Shown here one piece after another: positions 57,975 to 64,000 of a DNA stretch of 64,000 bases. The number at the start of each line of letters is the position of its first letter. Position 1 is the first letter of the stretch. The notes beneath the pieces are model-generated. The model was not told where the DNA came from and did no database searches. It saw nothing but the letters and a program-made list of their open reading frames with translations. This stretch comes from Dactylellina haptotyla. Lineage: Eukaryota; Ascomycota; Orbiliomycetes; Orbiliales; Orbiliaceae. Location: NCBI GenBank assembly GCA_031310005.1, contig CM062380.1, positions 2,852,001-2,916,000 of the forward strand, read 5' to 3'. The position numbers and the translations under genes are program-made.

Positions 57975-59264
57975 CTATACACTTTGAGTCGAAGTATCAA
58001 CCCGAGGATTCAGCTTATCCAACCAGCTGTGCTTACGCCCACGGCGTGGGCTCGAGCCTTTTGTATCCTTACTCTTCGCCGACATGGACCTGGGAATCCT
58101 CCTCTCTTTCTCCTCCTCATCAGAAGAGGAAGTGACGCTGCCACGCCGGTTATCATTGGTTTTGGTTGCATGAGTGTACGCTTTCGCCGCAGCCGTAGTA
58201 GCGGCAGCCGTACCAGCAGCACCGACGAGACCAGCCCCGGTGTGTTTCTCACGCTCAAGGCCGGATTTAGGATCTCGCATACCCGCCGTAGCTCCAGTAG
58301 TAGATACAGCAGCAGGCCCGTTGGCGTCTCGAGCGGTAGACTTGTTGACATATCGAGTGTCATTGGTGGTATTTGGGACGTTGACATGAGCGTCACCAGG
58401 AGCACTGGTTCCACTAGTCCCGAAGCCAACATGGGACTGCCCATCGATGTCTAGAGGGTTTCCTTCATAATCAATATGTTCGCTGGGTTTCTTTGATCCC
58501 TTGAGTGAGAAGCCCTTCTTCATGAACTCTTCCATGGATAAAACGGGGAGGACATTTCCTTTATGGATATAGGGTTCGTGCTCTACATGCTCGTGGATAG
58601 GGATAGTGGTGTGCACTACATGAGGGACAATTCTCTCACGTTCAATAACGGGCTGGATGTAGTCGTGAACATGGTGGTGGACATGTTCGCCGACCACGAC
58701 ATTGCGTTGATTGGTTGTTTCGACGGGCAGAATTTGCTGCTCGTCTTTGAATTTTCCGTGCTGGAGAGCAGAGAAAACATGTCAATATTTTCTGACGGCG
58801 AGAACAAATGAAGCGCACTTGGAAGGGATAGATGTTTGCTAACCTCGGCGGCAAGGGCTTTTTTTACTTGCTGATCTTTACCATAATGGTGAGATCGCTG
58901 GTTTGTTCGTTAGCTTGAAGATCGGCTTTGGACGAAACTTTGGAGCAATCGAGCTTACATGTTCAACAGGGATAATGTTGTGATGGTGTTTCTCTTCTTC
59001 TATGACTTGATGCTGGATTGGCTGGACGTGGATTTGATGATGGTGCTGGTGGACTTCCCTGTCGATGGCCTATAATATCCCATTAGCGTTCAGGTAAATT
59101 TGCATTCATCAGACTTATCGTTTACTAACATGGATAACATTCTCGTGCTGTTTCTCTGCCACAGTCTCATGCAGGATCGCTGGTTTTGTCTCCTGTTCAA
59201 TGTCCACGGAGTGTTTATTTGCATGGTGGAGAAACTCCGAGACGGCTTGCTTTGCGGCTTGCAT
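57975..59264 (-). CDS. Fungal 'allergen'-family histidine-rich protein
   Basis: Exons 59264-59130, 59069-58959, 58897-58844 and 58760-57975 give 361 residues. The first 190 residues carry the His-rich strings typical of a fungal family often annotated as allergen: HETVAEKQHENVIHAIDREV, HQHHHQIHVQPIQ, EEEKHHHNIIPVEH, VGEHVHHHVHDYIQPVIERE, VVHTTIPIHEHVEHEP and VLPVLSMEEFMKKG. The histidines occur in repeated pairs that could bind metal, and stress or sporulation roles have been proposed for relatives; biochemistry is not established. The C-terminal 170 residues are Ala/Thr/Ser-rich with a basic end. There is no signal peptide. Three introns (60, 61 and 83 bp) are in phase 0. Confidence 0.85.
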
Positions 59265-61958
59265 GTTGACGCTGACTTAAAAACGAATTTATAATATCCA
59301 ATGAAGCTTAAGCTAAAGGCTCACGATCTTGTATAGGGGTAAATATCGCATGGAATCTTGGTAGTAATTTTATTATTGAACTTTCGGTCGAATATATAAC
59401 TTTCTCATAGTTACCGATACCTTCGTGCTCGAAAGTTCAAATGCTTTCATGTCTGTCGCAAAACACCCGAATCCGGACAAAGAGTTTAAGGGTTTAAGAT
59501 GATGCAATCTACCGTCATATACATAGAACGCAGCGAAGATTTCTAGATCCTGAGTTTATGCTAACTAAGTCCGAGGATCGGGAGGAAACTTCAAGTTTTG
59601 TAGAAGATGGCTCTTTGCTTTGAAAATCCAAGCTTAATGCGAGTTGGATTTTGGACAAGCGATTCACGCGTTGGGTGGGATGAGCGCAAATCGTGTCGAA
59701 TGCGTGAAATGTGCCCAAGCACTTGAGCGAGTGATAAAGAAGGAAGAACAAGCTAATTCGGGTTATTATTCTTGTGCGGCAGTGGAAAAGTAGCGGCCAC
59801 GCGGGTTTGCCACATTCTATCCACGATCCAGCGAGATCGAGGGAAAATCAGTAATATGAGCGGCATTGCGTTTAATGAGCACGCCCTGCGCATGCGGGAG
59901 CGAACGATGCAGCTTGACATGGCATTCTGGAATTAGGGGCGAAGTCTAGCCGTCGAGATGGTCCGCGAAGGCTAGGTTAGTTGGTCCAGGCATAAATGTT
60001 TTGATAGGGCGCCTAGCTGCAGCAGCATGGGCATTTCCGTGGGGATGGGAGCGATCATCATTTCGTGCATTGCATCATGGGTTTTCCCCGAGTGGTCCAA
60101 GATGCCATGTAATCTGTAGTCGCAAACGACAAGTCTAGCTCAAAAGGTGTTGGTTGGGCTTCGAGTTAGAACAATGACGATATCGAAGGTCTACATCGAT
60201 CGATACTTGTCTACACATCACGGCGTACGATCTTGTGAGCGAATGATACCATCGCCTTTGCTTATCATAGGCGAGGGTCAAATTTCCAGATCGTTGCGGT
60301 GGCCTCGCCTATCGATCCGGACGAACAAGGATCGAGGTGGACTGGATAATGCAGTGGGTGTCTCTGGCGTCCCGAATAAGATGAATTGTGGCGGGCCTGC
60401 CGCACAAAGCGGATTTTTGGAGTAGCCACAGTAATTTCCGGAATCCGCTGCCTTTTTCGACGTAATAATTAAGTAACAAGTTTTTTGGAATTTGATACAG
60501 TTTATTCTTGAACACGACATCAAAAAGAAGAAAAAGACAACGGAGGAGATTGCACCCTGCATGCAGGCTCTCATGTGAGCACCCCAAAAGCACCGTGAAG
60601 CTGGCTGGGTTTGCTGTTCTTTTTGCGAATGATGCCGATGAGACGGATCTGATCTAGGCCGAACGGTCACGTCCGACAGCAGCAGCACTTTGCGTCGTCG
60701 TCAAGGGTTCCGTCTCCCTTGCGCGGATTGAAGCTGGTCGGCTGTGGGGCTGGGAAGGGTGAAGATCGAAAGCCCTCCGGCATCGAAGCTCGCCGACGTG
60801 TCAGGAGACCGTTCCGGAGCTGACGGACTTTTCAGACAGAACATCGATAACTCCTCTTTCCCCTCCACAGGGGCGAGAGAGATATCACATCTGAGAGCTG
60901 TGCTCCGTCCAGCGTGCACGAATGTGGCAGCTAACGTGCATGCGTATCCTCAGCGGGCGTGCTTGCAGCGTTGGACAGGGTAGTCCTAAGCTCTCCTGGC
61001 TTGGCGGGCGCCCGACTGGGACGGGTATGTGCCACAGAACAAAACATGAAAACATTTCTCAACACGCGAGAGACTCCTATAAACGAGCTCGCCAAAGTCC
61101 GATGGAATCGAGACACCGAATCCAGCTGCGTGTCTCTCCCTCTCTCACAGCATGGCAGGCCCGCTAAGCCGATAGCATCGCCAGCCCGAATTCCACAATT
61201 GGGTCCTGCACATGTGCCCTCCTCCAGATACAGCAGCTTCTGCACACGCAGCCAGCAATTTGGCAAGTTGCGGCGTCCGGCCGTGGTTGCTTGTGGCGTG
61301 TCCTCTCCGCTTAGGCTGTTATTGCTGAAGGGGGCAGCCTATAATACCATTGCAATTATTACTATCGTCTGTGCTAATCTTACTTGGTACGGCCATAAAT
61401 TAATTCGATTACTGCTTTTATATCTTAGCATCCCCAAAATAGGGTGTTTCTCACAACCTCCGTCATCGCCTGACCTTCTTCACGTAACCGCTGCCTCTGG
61501 CCACCGCGAATGATCTCGGAGGTATTTGCTTCCAGGGTGCCACATTCGATTGCTCACAGGTTCCTCCAGCAGCCGGCGCACCTCGGTGACTAAACCCGTT
61601 CAGTCAGGGCGAGCCTGGCCTCCTGCGCCTTCTTTGGGCCCTTTCGTACCTGAGCTGGCAGTGGGAGCAGCCCCCATCTGGAACGACCTGAAACCGCGTC
61701 CGTATACCGGACTCGACCTCTGCCTAGTTTCTCTGTTTCTCGCGATTGCTTCCCGCCTTAATTAACGCCTACCGACCCCGGCATCTGTACATCACTCCCA
61801 AATTATCTTCATTTCCTGACTTTCACGGGCTTGCAAAGTCAAAAAGCAATCTTCCTCAACTTCTCCGATTGGATCTTCAGGGGACCGCTGCCAGGGTCCG
61901 ACCTCAACCGCCTTTTAGAGTTCGGCCTCAACCTCTAATTTTATACTCTCTCAAAACA
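59265..61958. promoter_or_regulatory. Divergent region between two related genes, 2.7 kb
   Basis: Contains the promoters of both histidine-motif genes. Frames of 70-185 codons exist, notably 60959-61513 on the plus strand, but they lack domains. An upstream in-frame extension of the right gene (from 61746, TTG) contains a direct repeat encoding VRPQP twice. No RNA gene or transposon seen. Confidence 0.45.
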
Positions 61959-63420
61959 ATGCGAAATATACTTAAAGAACGCCTCGAGGACGTCAGCGGG
62001 ATAGGGAAGCTGCGTAGCTCAGTTAGGCAAGATCTTTTCGACCCAGATATCTTCATCAAAGCCTATCCCGTTGCTCGTAGACCTCCAATAAAAATCTCGG
62101 ACTTCAGAAAGATAGACATGGCAGTAGCTCCACCACAAACCCTCAGGCACCGACCTTCTGTCGACCTCGTCCAGGCTGCCAAGACAGCTCGGAAGGACAT
62201 CTGGAGAGCTCACACCGGCCCGAGTCTCAACAAAATGCGTTCGATCGACAGTTTGAAGTCGAAGCCTGCCGTCGACCTTATGGAAGCTGCCAACTTTGTG
62301 AGAATCTCGAGGGGGGAACAACCACTGCAACAACCACTGCCATCACCTGGTCTCACCCCCGGGTCCATCGAGCGGCCGGCGTCGGTTGAGAGGGATAGCT
62401 CGGAGACACCTCGATACACGAACTTCAGCACACCGTATACATACAGTCAAGGAACACCACGCACGACTACGCCTCCGACCACGCCGCCTCCTGGAACCAT
62501 ACTCAACTTCTCCCGACCATCGTCACGAAGAGGGGATATCAAGACGATCAGACGGCGTTCGCAATCTTTTGAGCACCAGAAACCGCTTTCCCAGTTCGAA
62601 AACCCTCGACCATCAACATCTAGCTCAACAGCATCCTTCTTATACCCACCAAGTGCTTTCAGGAGAGCTTCTCCGCCTCCGGTTCCACCAAAAAATGGCG
62701 AAGATGATGACTCGGAATCAATTGCCGAGTTGGCTTCTAAATTCCCCTTGCCAGCAAAAACCCCCCCAGGTTCAATAAGGTCGCCCTCAATAAGGTCGCC
62801 CTCGGGTTCAATCAGATCCGCTTCCATTCGATCACCACCAGCTTCTATTAAAGGCCATAGTCGGAAGAGCACCCGAACCAGCATAAATAGCTTGACTTTC
62901 CACGCCACCAGCACACCTAGTACTCCAGGAAACGACATTCAAGTACTCGAAGTTCTGAAGTCCAACGGAGACCTTCATGAGCGCTACAGCACCCAATCCG
63001 AAGATGTGGACTACATCACAACCATCTCCAATCGTAAGTATCTTTTTGAGCATGAAAAAGTTGAGCATCTTTGCTAACGAGTTATTTACCCGATCAGCTG
63101 TCGTCCATGAGACAATTATTCCAAAGGTTCAGAACATAACAACAACCGAAATCACCCGCCACCACCACACCCATGAAGTCCGGACGCACATTCAGCCGGT
63201 TGTCGACAAACAATTCGAACCTGAGAAACACTACGTACAAACTTTGGATGGAGGTTTCGTCGAAGTCACCGCCGAAGCAGCGGAAAGACTCAAGGCGAGA
63301 TACAAGTACGTGACTCGGGTCGAAGAAACTGTCTCATCCGTAAAAGTGCCAGCTGCTCCTAGTTACACCTGGAAGCCGCCAAGAGATACCCAAAGCAGAT
63401 CCCGCGGGCACACAGCGTGA
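61959..63420 (+). CDS. Ser/Pro-rich protein with a C-terminal allergen-like His motif
   Basis: Exons 61959-63033 and 63098-63420 give 465 residues. N-terminal residues 1-120 include two related segments, PSVDLVQAAKTARKDIW and PAVDLMEAANFVRISRG. The middle (about 120-320) is disordered, with a small SIRSPS/SIRSAS repeat and PPPVPPKNG, which could bind SH3 domains. The C-terminal exon carries PVVHETIIPKVQN, ITRHHHTHEVRTHIQPVVDK and GGFVEVTAEAAERLKARYKY. The HHHxHEV..HIQPV string matches the core of the neighbouring allergen-family protein. The ATG was chosen because the frame upstream only reaches TTG. No signal peptide. Function unknown. Confidence 0.8.
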
Positions 63421-64000
63421 ATCTGAAACGTCCGAATTTGCGAAGCAAACAAAAGTACACGATCCTATGATATATTTGCCTTTCCCCCATTTTATGTTTT
63501 TTGTGCGATACCCCCCTATATCCGCCTGTTACGCTGTCTTTTTAATGGTAATGATGGATGAAGTATTTGTATAATAGTGCGAATGGGGCCATATGTTGGA
63601 GTTTAGGATATTGGCTTCAAGAAGATGCTGCTGTTGTTCCTTTCCTTCTTTTTGCTTTTCTTTAGGAGTTTTCATTCTCTCTCATTCCATTCTATTTTGG
63701 CTATATTATGTAGATAAGGCAGTTGTGTTTCAAATGCAAATAGACACTCTTTTTACTGACTGGAAAAGTGCGTGGTTTCTCCGTCTTCATGCAGTGGTCA
63801 GATCCTATCCCTAAACGTCTTTCCGTTCCCTTGTTATGCTGTGTTTAGCGAACACTCGAAAAAAAATGTGTGTGTGTGTAACGTGAGAAACCGCGGGAGC
63901 GCACACGGTACATTTTAGTCTAACGGCGGCATCGTTTCTCATTTCCATCAATCACCATCCATCATCGAGAATTTGCAGGAATTTCTGCAAGGAAATTATT
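63421..64000. other. 3' flank to window end
   Basis: 580 bp of T-rich sequence with a short (TG)n run near 63869-63881. A 73-codon frame at 63593-63814 starts with TTG and looks like chance. No gene seen. Confidence 0.45.

Overview
The window is nuclear DNA of a filamentous ascomycete (Pezizomycotina). Most genes are broken by short introns (54-144 bp) with GT..AG ends and CTAAC/CTGAC-type branch sites. The gene content is typical of moulds: a WSC/GLEYA cell-wall adhesin, a Pth11-like rhodopsin-domain membrane protein, a CBM1-like secreted protein, Spo7, and a fungal 'allergen'-family protein. The class within Pezizomycotina cannot be fixed from the sequence; many introns and WSC/GLEYA proteins would fit several early-branching classes.

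Layout. 0-3.8 kb: a truncated small membrane protein at the left edge, a perfect 66-bp tandem duplication, and a tRNA-Phe gene on the minus strand. 3.8-8.3 kb: a large secreted adhesin with two WSC-PA14 modules. 8.5-31.7 kb is a dense housekeeping block: eIF5B, an RBM26/27-type RNA-binding protein, an R3H protein, a large trypsin-like protein, Spo7, an ABHD4/5-type hydrolase, a MYND-finger protein and a type II membrane protein. 32.9-36.4 kb: a 48-residue membrane peptide, a two-helix membrane protein and the CBM1-like secreted protein. 36.4-49.3 kb is gene-poor, with one rhodopsin-domain gene in the middle. 49.3-63.4 kb: a dsRBD-like small protein, a TatD/Scn1 protein, a small membrane protein, an F-box-like membrane protein, and two head-to-head genes sharing histidine-rich 'allergen' motifs.

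The most striking observation is in the tRNA-Phe gene (2349-2498, minus). It carries the usual 17-nt tRNA intron after position 37. It also has a separate 60-nt insertion in the 5' strand of the anticodon stem. That insertion begins GTCAGT, ends TAG, and has a perfect TACTAAC branch site 11 nt before its end, so it looks like a spliceosomal intron inside a Pol III transcript. Removing both segments leaves a 73-nt tRNA with all arms. The same GTCAGT donor is used by eIF5B intron 1 in this window.

Functional themes: translation and RNA metabolism (tRNA-Phe, eIF5B, RBM26/27-like, R3H, dsRBD-like), lipid and membrane control (Spo7, ABHD hydrolase), and cell surface or environment (adhesin, CBM1 protein, rhodopsin-domain protein). 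Gene models come from manual splicing by reading frame and splice consensus; none has transcript support here.
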